Source: an uncultured Flavobacteriaceae bacterium
GTDB lineage: Bacteria; Bacteroidota; Bacteroidia; Flavobacteriales; Flavobacteriaceae
Reading direction: 5' to 3'
Assembly (NCBI GenBank): GCA_937924845.1
Contig: CALDUQ010000032.1
Span: 1-50,510 of the forward strand
Length of the DNA: 50,510 nt
A program made the translations under genes and the position numbers. Below the pieces are notes generated by a model, which was given only the letters and a program-made list of their open reading frames with translations, was not told the origin of the DNA and did not search any database. Shown piece after piece: positions 7,988 to 16,900 of this stretch (position 1 is the stretch's first letter; the number at the start of each line of letters is the position of its first letter).

Positions 7988-9262
7988 ATGCATATAAAAC
8001 AGATAGTTAAACGAGATTTTACAACCAAGCCTTATGTGCAAAGTAAAATTACTAGCGCTATTTTAAAAGCTATGAACGCTGTCGAAAATGGCACAATGGT
8101 CGATGCCGAACATGTTTCAAAAAGTGTAAACGCAATCTTGTTAAAATTTAAAGCTCAAGACGAAAATTACACACCTACTGTCGAAGCCGTTCAAGACGCT
8201 GTTGAAAAAGCTTTGATGGAAAACTCATACTTTGATGTTGCCAAAGCCTATATTTTATACCGTAATGAGCAAGCAAAAAAGCGAAAAACTAATGTGTTTG
8301 AAAAACGTATTAATTTAAAACCATATGAGTACCCTCAATTATATGATTACGTATCAGCAATAAGGCACTCATACTGGATACACACTGAGTTTAACTTTAC
8401 TAGTGATGTGCAAGATTTTAAAACACGCTTATCTAAAACCGAACGTAGCGCTATAAAAAACACCATGTTAGCAATTTCGCAGATAGAAGTTTCGGTAAAA
8501 TCATTTTGGGGTGACATTTATCACAAAATGCCTAAGCCCGAAATAGGCTCTGTTGGCTCAACATTTGCCGAAAGTGAAGTGCGCCATCATGATGCATACT
8601 CACACTTGCTAGAAGTATTAGGCTTAAATGAAGAGTTTAAAAACCTAAAGAAAAAACCCGTTATCATGAAACGAGTGCAATACCTTGAAACTGCACTTAA
8701 AAACTCAAAAAGTGAAGACAATAAAGCCTATGCCGAATCGGTGCTTTTATTCTCACTTTTTATTGAACATGTGTCACTGTTTTCTCAATTTTTAATCATC
8801 ATGGCGTTTAACAAACATAAAAACATGCTTAAGGGCATTTCTAATGTTGTTGAAGCGACTTCAAAAGAAGAACAAATTCATGGTGATTTTGGCATAGATA
8901 TTATAAAAATAATTAAAGATGAAAATCCTGATTGGTTTGATGAAAACTATCAAACCATGATACAAAACATGTGTCACGATGCATTTGAAGCTGAAAGTGA
9001 TATTATAGATTGGATTTTTGAAGATGGTGAGGTAGATTTTTTACCAAAAAACGTAATAAACGAATTTATAAAACACCGATTTAACAACTCTTTAGAGAGT
9101 ATTGGTATTGAAAAAATATTTGAAATTGACGACACCTTATTACAACAAACTGAATGGTTTGATGATGAAATTATTGGCACAAAACACGGTGATTTTTTTG
9201 TAAAACGTTCAATCAATTACAGCAAAAGAGTACAAAGTATAACCGAAGACGATCTTTTTTAA
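7988..9262 (+). CDS. nrdB: Ribonucleotide reductase beta subunit with N-terminal ATP-cone
   Basis: Radical-generating subunit of class I ribonucleotide reductase, which makes dNDPs for DNA synthesis. The 424-residue protein has an extra N-terminal ATP-cone (about residues 1-95: IVKRDFTTKPYVQSKI to AKAYILYRNEQAKKR), normally found in the alpha subunit. The ferritin-like core follows, with likely metal ligands Glu167, Glu197, His200, Glu260, Glu295 and His298. Tyr204 aligns with the radical tyrosine of E. coli (Tyr122). This architecture is described for Leeuwenhoekiella blandensis, where the beta-subunit cone provides dATP inhibition, and related flavobacterial enzymes use a dimanganese (class Id) cofactor; the cofactor here is an inference. 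nrdA starts at the base after its stop codon. Confidence 0.95.
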   Translation: MHIKQIVKRDFTTKPYVQSKITSAILKAMNAVENGTMVDAEHVSKSVNAILLKFKAQDENYTPTVEAVQDAVEKALMENSYFDVAKAYILYRNEQAKKRKTNVFEKRINLKPYEYPQLYDYVSAIRHSYWIHTEFNFTSDVQDFKTRLSKTERSAIKNTMLAISQIEVSVKSFWGDIYHKMPKPEIGSVGSTFAESEVRHHDAYSHLLEVLGLNEEFKNLKKKPVIMKRVQYLETALKNSKSEDNKAYAESVLLFSLFIEHVSLFSQFLIIMAFNKHKNMLKGISNVVEATSKEEQIHGDFGIDIIKIIKDENPDWFDENYQTMIQNMCHDAFEAESDIIDWIFEDGEVDFLPKNVINEFIKHRFNNSLESIGIEKIFEIDDTLLQQTEWFDDEIIGTKHGDFFVKRSINYSKRVQSITEDDLF

Positions 9263-11056
9263 ATGGCACAACAACAAACCAAAATGAATACAACACAGCT
9301 TGAAAACAACCCTACCACTAACGAATCACTTATTGAAGCTAGAAAAAAATCGCTAGAAAAATCAAAAACAATAAGTGCCAATGGTTTTGAATGGCTAACA
9401 GAAAATAGCCGAAAATTTTTAGCTTCAGGCTATTTAACCAAAGGTGTAGGCCCAGAAGAACGAATTAGAGAAATTGCTGATCGTGCTGAACAGATTTTGA
9501 AAATTGACGGCTTTGCTGATAAATTTTACGGCTACATGTCGCAAGGTTTTTACTCATTAGCATCTCCTGTTTGGTCTAACTTCGGAAAGAAAAGAGGGCT
9601 ACCAATTAGCTGTTTTGGATCACATGTTGATGATGACATGGGTAACATCCTTTACACACAATCTGAGGTAGGAATGATGTCAAAACTTGGTGGTGGTACG
9701 TCGGGTTATTTCGGAAAAATACGCCATCGTGGTGCCGAAGTTAAAAATAACGGACAAGCCTCGGGTGCTGTTCACATCATGCAGTTGTTTGAGTCAATGG
9801 TCGATGTTGTTAGCCAAGGCTCGGTGCGCAGAGGACGTTTTTCGCCTTACTTACCAATAAGCCACCCAGATATCGAAGAGTTTTTAGAAATTGGAACCGA
9901 AGGCAACCCAATTCAAGGCCTTACACACGGTGTAACCGTTAGCAATGAGTGGATGCAAGAAATGATTGCTGGCGACTCTACAAAACGTTCAATTTGGGCT
10001 AAAGTATTACAACGTCGTGGCGAAATGGGATACCCATACGTGTTTTTTGAAGACAACGCTAATAATGGCGCTCCACAAGTTTATAAAGACAAACAGTTAC
10101 CAATTTATGCAAGTAACCTTTGTACAGAAATTATGTTGCCTTCGGATCATAACTGGTCGTTTGTATGCGTATTATCATCAGTAAATGTTTTACATTATGA
10201 TAAATGGAAAGATACCGATGCTGTAAAAACTATGGTGTACTTTTTGGATGCTGTAATAACAGAATTTCTTGAAAAGCTAGAATCATATAGAGATTCGTCT
10301 GATAGAGAAGATAGGCAAACCTTCCTGTTTATGGAACGTGCGTATAATTTTGCAAAAGACAACCGCGCATTAGGTTTAGGCGTTTTAGGATGGCACTCAT
10401 TATTGCAATCAAAAATGTTGCCTTTTAACAGCCAAGAAGCTTATAATTTAAATAGCGAAATTTTTAAAACTATAAAAGACAAATCGTATCAAGCTTCGGC
10501 CGAATTAGCCGATTTGTTTGGTGAGCCAGAAGTTTTAAAAGGTTACGGCCGTCGTAATGCTACGCTAAACGCTGTAGCACCAACAACATCATCAGCTTTT
10601 ATTTTAGGACAAGTATCACAAGGTATCGAGCCAATTTGGTCTAACATTTACGTTAAGGATATTGCTAAAATTAAAACCACTATTAAAAACCAATATCTTG
10701 AGGCTTTACTTGAAGAAAAAGGTCAAAACACAACCGAGGTTTGGAGAAGTATAAGAGATTATGACGGATCGGTACAACATTTAGAGTTTTTAACACAAAA
10801 CGAAAAAGATGTGTTTAAAACTTACTCTGAGATTGACCAATTAGATATTGTATATCAAGCTGCAAACCGCCAACACCATATTGACCAAGGGCAATCGGTA
10901 AATATTATTGTGCACCCTGATATGCCAATTAAGGAAATTAATAACATCCATATTAAAGCATGGGAAATGGGATTAAAATCACTTTACTACCAACACAGTA
11001 TGAATGCGGCTCAAAAATTCCGCCAGAAAAAAGAATGTGCAAGCTGCGAAGCTTAA
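9263..11056 (+). CDS. nrdA: Ribonucleotide reductase alpha (catalytic) subunit
   Basis: Catalytic subunit that reduces ribonucleoside diphosphates. At 597 residues it is short because it has no N-terminal ATP-cone; overall-activity control appears to have moved to NrdB. Active-site features visible are the cysteine in GLPISCFGSHVDDD, the SNLCTEIMLP loop holding the Asn/Cys/Glu triad, CVLSSVNV with the second redox cysteine, and NATLNAVAPTTSSAFILGQ. The C-terminus ends in the cysteine pair of ECASCEA that passes electrons from thioredoxin or glutaredoxin. It sits directly behind nrdB with no spacer and is followed by a strong palindromic terminator. Confidence 0.97.
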   Translation: MAQQQTKMNTTQLENNPTTNESLIEARKKSLEKSKTISANGFEWLTENSRKFLASGYLTKGVGPEERIREIADRAEQILKIDGFADKFYGYMSQGFYSLASPVWSNFGKKRGLPISCFGSHVDDDMGNILYTQSEVGMMSKLGGGTSGYFGKIRHRGAEVKNNGQASGAVHIMQLFESMVDVVSQGSVRRGRFSPYLPISHPDIEEFLEIGTEGNPIQGLTHGVTVSNEWMQEMIAGDSTKRSIWAKVLQRRGEMGYPYVFFEDNANNGAPQVYKDKQLPIYASNLCTEIMLPSDHNWSFVCVLSSVNVLHYDKWKDTDAVKTMVYFLDAVITEFLEKLESYRDSSDREDRQTFLFMERAYNFAKDNRALGLGVLGWHSLLQSKMLPFNSQEAYNLNSEIFKTIKDKSYQASAELADLFGEPEVLKGYGRRNATLNAVAPTTSSAFILGQVSQGIEPIWSNIYVKDIAKIKTTIKNQYLEALLEEKGQNTTEVWRSIRDYDGSVQHLEFLTQNEKDVFKTYSEIDQLDIVYQAANRQHHIDQGQSVNIIVHPDMPIKEINNIHIKAWEMGLKSLYYQHSMNAAQKFRQKKECASCEA

Positions 11057-11058
11057 TC

Positions 11059-11102
11059 CATAAAAAAACCGATTAGTTTTAAAACTAATCGGTTTTTTTA
11101 TG
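11059..11102. terminator. Bidirectional terminator, 44-bp perfect palindrome
   Basis: The two 22-base halves are exact reverse complements without a loop offset. Each arm contains AAAAAAACCGATTAGTTTT or its complement, giving a CCGATTAG/CTAATCGG stem with A- and T-tracts on both sides. It lies between the convergent nrdA and AsmA-like genes and fits an intrinsic terminator for both. Confidence 0.9.
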
Positions 11103-11125
11103 TTTGATTATTAAATGTAAAGTAA

Positions 11126-13735
11126 TTAATCTTTCTTTTTCTTCTTAAACAAACCATTAATTAAGTTGGTTGCTTCTTTTTTAATATCAACTTTTGTTGA
11201 ATCGTTTGTGGTTGCTTTATCTTTTGCTGTTGAATTACCAAGCAAACCGCCTAAAACACTTCCTAATTTATCTTTACCTTTTGTAATGAGTTTTTGTTTT
11301 TCAATTTCAACCAATTGGCTAGTTAGGTTGGTTACAGCCGATTTTAAATCGGTTGTTACAGTTGGCGCAGTAAATTTACCACCAATTGTGGCGGTAACTG
11401 GTATGGTTAAATTTGAAGCCTTTGGATCATTTATTTTACCAATAAGTTGATTTACTTCACTACCTAAGTATTTTGCAGGTACATCCATCACAACATTATA
11501 CGACATTGATGTATCAAAACCATGCGACCCAACAACCGCAATAGGAATATCTTTATAATGTAATTTAAAAGGTTTAACGCTTACTTTGCCTTCGGAAAAA
11601 TTAAGTTTTGTCGATACTTTATTGAGCTCTATTTTATCAAAATCAATAAATTTTAATTTACTACTTAGTTCGTTGGTAATTTTATTACTCACGTCACTAT
11701 TTAATGCTGCTGCCAATAACTCAGCGTTTGAACTACCCGAAACCGTACTCAAATTTGGAGTAAAATCATTTTGTAATTCCCCCGAAAGGGTAATATCCGT
11801 ATTAAGTTTTCCTTTTAATAACCCTGCAATTGGTGCTAAAACTTGTAATAACTCCAACCCTTTAAACGATTTGGATACATCAAATTTACTAGCATCAAAA
11901 CTCATTTTAAAACTTGGTACCTCTGTTTGCGTATTTACATCGCCATTCATGGTAATTTTACCATCAAACAAATTACTTTCCATATTGGTTATTGTTGCCG
12001 TTTGCTCTTTAATACTAAGGTCGCCGTTTACGTTTGTAAGCACTAAATTATCATACAATACAGTATTGGCTTTCGCCGAAATTTTACAATCTAAAAAAGC
12101 AGGTATTTTTAAGGCGCTTGCGCTAGTGGTTGTAGTTGGTTCTGTCGATTTAGTTGCCGTTTCCTTTGTCATAAAATCACTAACAGCAAAGGTGTTTGAG
12201 GTTAAATTAAAGTTGCCTTTTAACGTTGTGTCATTAAACATAAAGGCTAATAAATTACTAATTTGTCCTGTGGCTTTAAAATCACTTTGTCCAGTTTTTG
12301 CATCAAAAGCATCTAGTTTTACTATACCGGGTTTAAAGTGTATTGTTGCTTTTGCAATATGTATTGGGTTAATAATTTCATCAGAGGAGAAAATAAAATC
12401 ATCCAATTGCAAACTCCCTTCATTTTTAATACGTTCATAACTACTGTTTTCTAAAGCATCCATATCAAAACTAGAGTTGATGTTGGCCTTTAAAATACCA
12501 CTTAACTCCTTTTCTAGTTCAATAGGATAAGCTTTGCTAATGTTTCCTAAATTTAAAGTGCCGTTTAATTTTGAATTGACCGCTATATTACTTGATAAAT
12601 TTTTTATCATGGCAGAAGCTCTAAACACATCTTCATCAATTTTAAAATTAAGCGTTTTAACATCTACATAAGTATCGTTTACATTTCCTGTTGTGTTAAC
12701 TATAGAGGTATTAATAATTATATTTTCAACACGTTTTGGTAAATTTGGATATTTAAACGCACTATTATTTGAGCGTATATTAATGTTTATTTTAGGAATA
12801 CTGTTTTTTGAAATAACACCCTTTACATCTCCTTTAATTTTAAAATCACCCGAAGTTTGAACGTCGTCCAAATTTTTAGCATAGGATTTTGGCACAACAG
12901 CCAAAAAGTTTTTAAACGACGACTCGGGGTTGTCAAAATGTAAATCTATAATTTGAGAAGTATCTTGCAATTGCACAAACCCATCAAAATGCAAAGGCAA
13001 CTGATTAATATAAGCCTTATTATCTTTAAATGTGTATTTGTTGTTATCAAGATCTAAATCAAAAATTGCATCTAATTTTATGCCTGTGTTACTTAAATAC
13101 GTGGTACTATCAATCTCAAAACTTACATTGGCTTGCGTTTTAGTTTCCATTTGAGTAGACTGCGATGAAAACAAACCTTTGCCCGAGTGATTGAGTTCGG
13201 TAACATGAACCGTTGTGTTTGTAACATCATCATGATACGTAAATACACTGTTACTAATGCTATAATCCTGTATATTTATTGCCAAATTACTTTTAGTCTC
13301 TTCGCTATTGCCAGGTGTTGAGGCATTATTTGTTTTGGAAATATCGTAATTTACATTGCCAAACTTATCTGCCTTAAGTGCAATTAAAGCTTCATTTATA
13401 GCTATTGAATTCACCTGGACAGGTGCATCCTTATAAAGTGCTAATACGGATTTTAAAGGTATTGTAAATGAAATTTGCTTGATCGAAGCTAAGTTTTCAT
13501 TTTTAAAAGGCTTAAAAGTAGTTATTTCAATATCATTTATACTCAAATTTGCCTTCGGAAAACTACTAAAAAAACTTAAATCAATATCGCTAAAATCAAC
13601 CTTAGCATTAATGGATTTATTAATTTCGGTTTTAACCAAAGTTTGCAATTGACTTTTAAATAAAAATGGCGTTACTGCTAATAATACAACAACTCCTAAA
13701 AGTGTGATTATAATAATTTTGAATACTTTTTTCAT
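11126..13735 (-). CDS. AsmA-family envelope protein
   Basis: Large (869 residues) AsmA-like protein, of the group related to inner-membrane proteins implicated in lipid traffic to the outer membrane. It has one N-terminal transmembrane helix (about residues 5-25), then VKTEINKSINAKVDFSDIDLSFFSSFPKANLSINDIEI, the typical AsmA N-terminal block, and a long repetitive beta-strand-rich periplasmic region. The C-terminal part (LAPIAGLLKGKLNTDITLSG onward) matches the AsmA C-terminal domain. The tail is Lys-rich (GLFKKKKKD). It is a single gene ending at the palindromic terminator. Substrate is unknown. A 284-codon open frame on the opposite strand is a shadow of this gene. Confidence 0.88.
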   Translation of the reverse strand: MKKVFKIIIITLLGVVVLLAVTPFLFKSQLQTLVKTEINKSINAKVDFSDIDLSFFSSFPKANLSINDIEITTFKPFKNENLASIKQISFTIPLKSVLALYKDAPVQVNSIAINEALIALKADKFGNVNYDISKTNNASTPGNSEETKSNLAINIQDYSISNSVFTYHDDVTNTTVHVTELNHSGKGLFSSQSTQMETKTQANVSFEIDSTTYLSNTGIKLDAIFDLDLDNNKYTFKDNKAYINQLPLHFDGFVQLQDTSQIIDLHFDNPESSFKNFLAVVPKSYAKNLDDVQTSGDFKIKGDVKGVISKNSIPKININIRSNNSAFKYPNLPKRVENIIINTSIVNTTGNVNDTYVDVKTLNFKIDEDVFRASAMIKNLSSNIAVNSKLNGTLNLGNISKAYPIELEKELSGILKANINSSFDMDALENSSYERIKNEGSLQLDDFIFSSDEIINPIHIAKATIHFKPGIVKLDAFDAKTGQSDFKATGQISNLLAFMFNDTTLKGNFNLTSNTFAVSDFMTKETATKSTEPTTTTSASALKIPAFLDCKISAKANTVLYDNLVLTNVNGDLSIKEQTATITNMESNLFDGKITMNGDVNTQTEVPSFKMSFDASKFDVSKSFKGLELLQVLAPIAGLLKGKLNTDITLSGELQNDFTPNLSTVSGSSNAELLAAALNSDVSNKITNELSSKLKFIDFDKIELNKVSTKLNFSEGKVSVKPFKLHYKDIPIAVVGSHGFDTSMSYNVVMDVPAKYLGSEVNQLIGKINDPKASNLTIPVTATIGGKFTAPTVTTDLKSAVTNLTSQLVEIEKQKLITKGKDKLGSVLGGLLGNSTAKDKATTNDSTKVDIKKEATNLINGLFKKKKKD

Positions 13736-13890
13736 TACTTAGTTTTTTGTGGTATTATCAAAAAAATCAATTTTTAGTAAATATACTAATAGACCATAAA
13801 TTATTGCACAACAAATTTGAGTTTTGTGAATAAATATAAATGACAAACACAAACTAAAACCATTTTGTTTTGTTAATTTGAACTCAAATT

Positions 13891-15021
13891 ATGGCTCAAT
13901 ACAAAACAATATACATTGCCCTTGGCAGTAATAAAGGCGACCGATTTAAACATTTACAAAATGCTGTTAACCACATTTTTAATACCATTGGCACTGTAAA
14001 AGATATTTCAAAAGTGTACGCCTCAAAAGCTGTTGGGTTTAATGGTGATGATTTTTTAAACGCCTGTATAAGCCTAACTACCAACATGGCAGATGCTATT
14101 GTAATGGATAAGTTGTTACAAATAGAACGTAAAATAGGTCGAATTAGAACCGCAAATACAAATACGTATCAAGCAAGAGTTATTGATTTAGACATTATTT
14201 ATATTGACAACTTATGTTTAAATACAGCTCATTTACAAGTACCACACCCATTAATGCACTTACGTAAATTTGTTTTAGTACCATTAAATGATATTGCATC
14301 AAACGTTTACCATCCAAAATTAAAACAATCTACACAACAATTATTAAACAATTGTACTGACGATAGTAAATTAACTTCACAAAATATTTGGCTAAAAAAC
14401 CCATCAAAGCAATTTGATTTTTCATCACTAAAATATATTGCTATTGAAGGTAATATTGGCGCAGGCAAAACAAGCTTGGCTACTAAAATTGCACATGATT
14501 TTAACGCAAAATTAATTACCGAACGTTTTGCAGATAACCCTTTTTTACCTAAGTTTTATGCAGACAAACAACGATATGCCTTTACTTTAGAAATGTCGTT
14601 TTTAGCCGATCGATACCAACAAATTACAGATGATATTTCGCAACTCGATTTATTTAAAGATTTTATAGTAAGTGATTACGACATCTTTAAATCTTTAATA
14701 TTTTCAAAAATTACATTGGCTGAAGACGAGTTTAAACTTTACCGTAAGTTGTTTTATCTTATGTATAAAGAGGTTAAAAAACCAAATCTTTATGTGTATT
14801 TGTATCAAAACACTAAACGCCTTCAAGAAAACATTAAAAAACGAGGCCGAAGCTACGAGCAAAATATTGCCGAAGATTATTTACAAAAAATAAACGCAGG
14901 CTATCTTGATTTTTTAAAAAAACAAACCGACTTTAATGTTAAAATTATTGACATTTCTGACAAAGATTTTGTTGAAAACCACGCAGATTATTTAAGTATT
15001 GTTAATGAAATTTGTAGTTAA
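13891..15021 (+). CDS. folK: HPPK (folate synthesis) fused to deoxynucleoside kinase
   Basis: A 376-residue two-domain protein. Residues 1 to about 165 are 6-hydroxymethyl-7,8-dihydropterin pyrophosphokinase (YIALGSNKGDR at the start; ARVIDLDIIYID with Mg-binding Asp99 and Asp101; VPHPLMHLRKFVLVPL), which makes the activated pterin for folate. Residues about 180-376 are a deoxynucleoside kinase with P-loop GNIGAGKT (187-194), the substrate loop VSDYDIFKS and the arginine-rich LID KKRGRSYEQNI. The join is in frame with no sign of frameshift. HPPK-dNK fusions occur in Bacteroidota; both domains serve nucleotide/one-carbon metabolism. The nucleoside specificity of the kinase is not evident. It converges with the barrel gene, 2 bases apart. 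Confidence 0.93.
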   Translation: MAQYKTIYIALGSNKGDRFKHLQNAVNHIFNTIGTVKDISKVYASKAVGFNGDDFLNACISLTTNMADAIVMDKLLQIERKIGRIRTANTNTYQARVIDLDIIYIDNLCLNTAHLQVPHPLMHLRKFVLVPLNDIASNVYHPKLKQSTQQLLNNCTDDSKLTSQNIWLKNPSKQFDFSSLKYIAIEGNIGAGKTSLATKIAHDFNAKLITERFADNPFLPKFYADKQRYAFTLEMSFLADRYQQITDDISQLDLFKDFIVSDYDIFKSLIFSKITLAEDEFKLYRKLFYLMYKEVKKPNLYVYLYQNTKRLQENIKKRGRSYEQNIAEDYLQKINAGYLDFLKKQTDFNVKIIDISDKDFVENHADYLSIVNEICS

Positions 15022-15023
15022 AA

Positions 15024-15608
15024 TCAATTAAGTTTATAAGTAAACCCAATAGTTGGGCCAACACCCGAGTATAAGTTATTTATCCTATTTGAAGTGATGT
15101 TTTTTGTGCTGATATATGGGATTATGATTTCTAAACCAAATTTATCGTTAAAATAATAATTACCACCAATACCAATATTTAATACAGAAATTCCACCACT
15201 TCTGTTTTCATGAGCTAAGTTTCTAAAACTATTATCATCGGCATCATATTTTATGGTTCCAAAACCAAAGCCAATTTCACCAAACACTCTTATCTTTTGC
15301 TTGTTTATAAAATTATTTCTTAGTGTAGGAACAATAGCATAAGAATTATAAAACGAATCTACGCCTCCAATTTCTAATGCATTTAAAGTGGCGTAAGAAA
15401 AATTTAAATCAATTGAGGTTTTGTCTGTAATAAAGTAGCCAAACGTGGTTTTAATAACTAGACCGTTTACACCACTTTCGAAGCCTTCGGAAGAACCAAA
15501 TAATGGTAAACCCGAAACCGTTAATTTTAAATCATTTTTTTTAGACTGTCCAAATCCACTTAAAACTCCTAAAAACAGAAGTATAGATGTTATGATGATT
15601 TTTTGCAT
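15024..15608 (-). CDS. Outer-membrane beta-barrel protein, porin-like
   Basis: A 194-residue exported protein. The signal peptide MQKIIITSILLFLGVLSGFG is cleaved before QSKK. The mature part consists of alternating strands with aromatic girdles (TTFGYFITDKTSIDLNFSYATL, GEIGFGFGTIKYDADD, GIGGNYYFNDKFGLEI) and ends in an aromatic-rich strand (GPTIGFTYKLN), as in small OmpW/OprD-like eight-stranded barrels of Bacteroidota. Role is unknown. It is monocistronic. Confidence 0.8.
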   Translation of the reverse strand: MQKIIITSILLFLGVLSGFGQSKKNDLKLTVSGLPLFGSSEGFESGVNGLVIKTTFGYFITDKTSIDLNFSYATLNALEIGGVDSFYNSYAIVPTLRNNFINKQKIRVFGEIGFGFGTIKYDADDNSFRNLAHENRSGGISVLNIGIGGNYYFNDKFGLEIIIPYISTKNITSNRINNLYSGVGPTIGFTYKLN

Positions 15609-15709
15609 TTTGTTGATGTTTTAAAAGTTATAGAATACACCTCATCAATAATCATACCTTTTTAACATTCTTCTTCTTTACAAAAAACAAAAAGCATTAT
15701 TTATTTCAA

Positions 15710-16756
15710 TTACTCACTCAATCCATTCCAGCCTTGAGCTGTAATTTCAACAGCTGTATTGGCGCGGGTAATTAAATGGGCTTTTTCGTGCGCTTCTTTC
15801 ATATAACCAATAACGGTTAAATTGGGATTTGCCTTAATTTTAGGATAATCGTCTTGAGCAATGGTCATTAAAAGCTCATAATCCTCGCCACCATTTAATG
15901 CTACTGTGGTGCTATTAATATTAAACTCTTCGCAAGTTGAAATGACTTGAGGATCTAATGGAATTTTTTCTTCATACAAATCACAACCTACTTTACTGTG
16001 TTTACACAAGTGTAGTATCTCTGACGATAAGCCATCGCTTATATCAATCATAGATGTTGGTTTTACTTCAAGATCCTTTAAAAGTTTAACAATATCTTTT
16101 CGAGCTTCTGGCTTAAGTTGTCGTTCAACAATATAAGTGTAAGGCTCTAAATCGGGCTGATTATTTGGGTTTACTTTAAACACTTCTTTTTCGCGTTCTA
16201 AAACTTGTAAGCCCATGTATGCAGCACCCAAATCGCCACTTACCACTAGTAAATCTTTTGGTTTTGCGCCGCTACGATACACTATGTCGTCTTTTTTGGC
16301 TTGACCAATAGCAGTAACCGAAATTAACAAACCTGAGGTAGATGATGTTGTATCACCTCCAATTAAATCAACGTTATAAATTTCGCAAGCAGTTTTTATA
16401 CCATCATAAAGCTCATCTAAAGCTTCCAAAGGAAAACGGTTAGATACCGCAATCGAAACCGTAATTTGCGTTGCTTCGGCATTCATGGCATAAACATCCG
16501 ATACATTAACCATAACTGCTTTATAACCTAAATGTTTAAGTGGCATATAACTCAAATCAAAATGCACGCCTTCAATCAGCAAATCGGTGGTAACAGTAAG
16601 CTGTTTGTTTTTGCATGTAATTACAGCGGCATCATCACCAATACCTTTAACGGTGGTAGATTGATTAATTTTAAAAGACGCCGTAAGGTGGTCAATTAAT
16701 CCAAATTCGCCTAGTTTACTTAAAGCAGTACGCTGCTGGTTTTTATCTTCAATCAT
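15710..16756 (-). CDS. thiL: Thiamine-monophosphate kinase
   Basis: Phosphorylates thiamine monophosphate to the active cofactor thiamine diphosphate, in the cytoplasm. The 348-residue protein has the AIRS/ThiL metal-binding signatures: GIGDDAAVI near the N-terminus, TTDLLIEGVHFD, IGGDTTSS, VSGDLGAAYMGLQVLER, MIDISDGLSSEILHL, and NGGEDYELLMTI near the C-terminus. No other thiamine gene is nearby and no TPP riboswitch could fit: a TATTTTTG box lies only 4 nt before the ATG. It is a single gene divergent from a TonB receptor. Confidence 0.96.
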   Translation of the reverse strand: MIEDKNQQRTALSKLGEFGLIDHLTASFKINQSTTVKGIGDDAAVITCKNKQLTVTTDLLIEGVHFDLSYMPLKHLGYKAVMVNVSDVYAMNAEATQITVSIAVSNRFPLEALDELYDGIKTACEIYNVDLIGGDTTSSTSGLLISVTAIGQAKKDDIVYRSGAKPKDLLVVSGDLGAAYMGLQVLEREKEVFKVNPNNQPDLEPYTYIVERQLKPEARKDIVKLLKDLEVKPTSMIDISDGLSSEILHLCKHSKVGCDLYEEKIPLDPQVISTCEEFNINSTTVALNGGEDYELLMTIAQDDYPKIKANPNLTVIGYMKEAHEKAHLITRANTAVEITAQGWNGLSE

Positions 16757-16760
16757 AATA

Positions 16761-16768
16761 CAAAAATA
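16761..16768 (-). promoter_or_regulatory. Probable promoter -7 box of thiL
   Basis: The minus strand reads TATTTTTG, matching TAnnTTTG, and ends 4 nt before the thiL ATG, which again suggests a leaderless transcript. Confidence 0.55.
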
Positions 16769-16900
16769 TAACCTTTTTGATATTATTTTTTAAAATACAA
16801 TTAATATTTACGTGAAAAGAAATAAGGGTTGTACGAGGTTTTTAACATTTTATTAATAAAAAATATATATCTTGTACTTTTAAAATTTAAAACATCTTAA

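Noticed and set aside
11586-12440. A 284-codon open frame on the plus strand inside the AsmA-like gene
   Set aside because: It is antisense to a well-supported family member and its translation is low-complexity Leu/Ser/Val-rich, as expected for a shadow frame.
16757-16900. Possible TPP riboswitch ahead of thiL
   Set aside because: The promoter box lies 4 nt before the ATG, leaving no room for a leader, and no thi-box sequence is visible.
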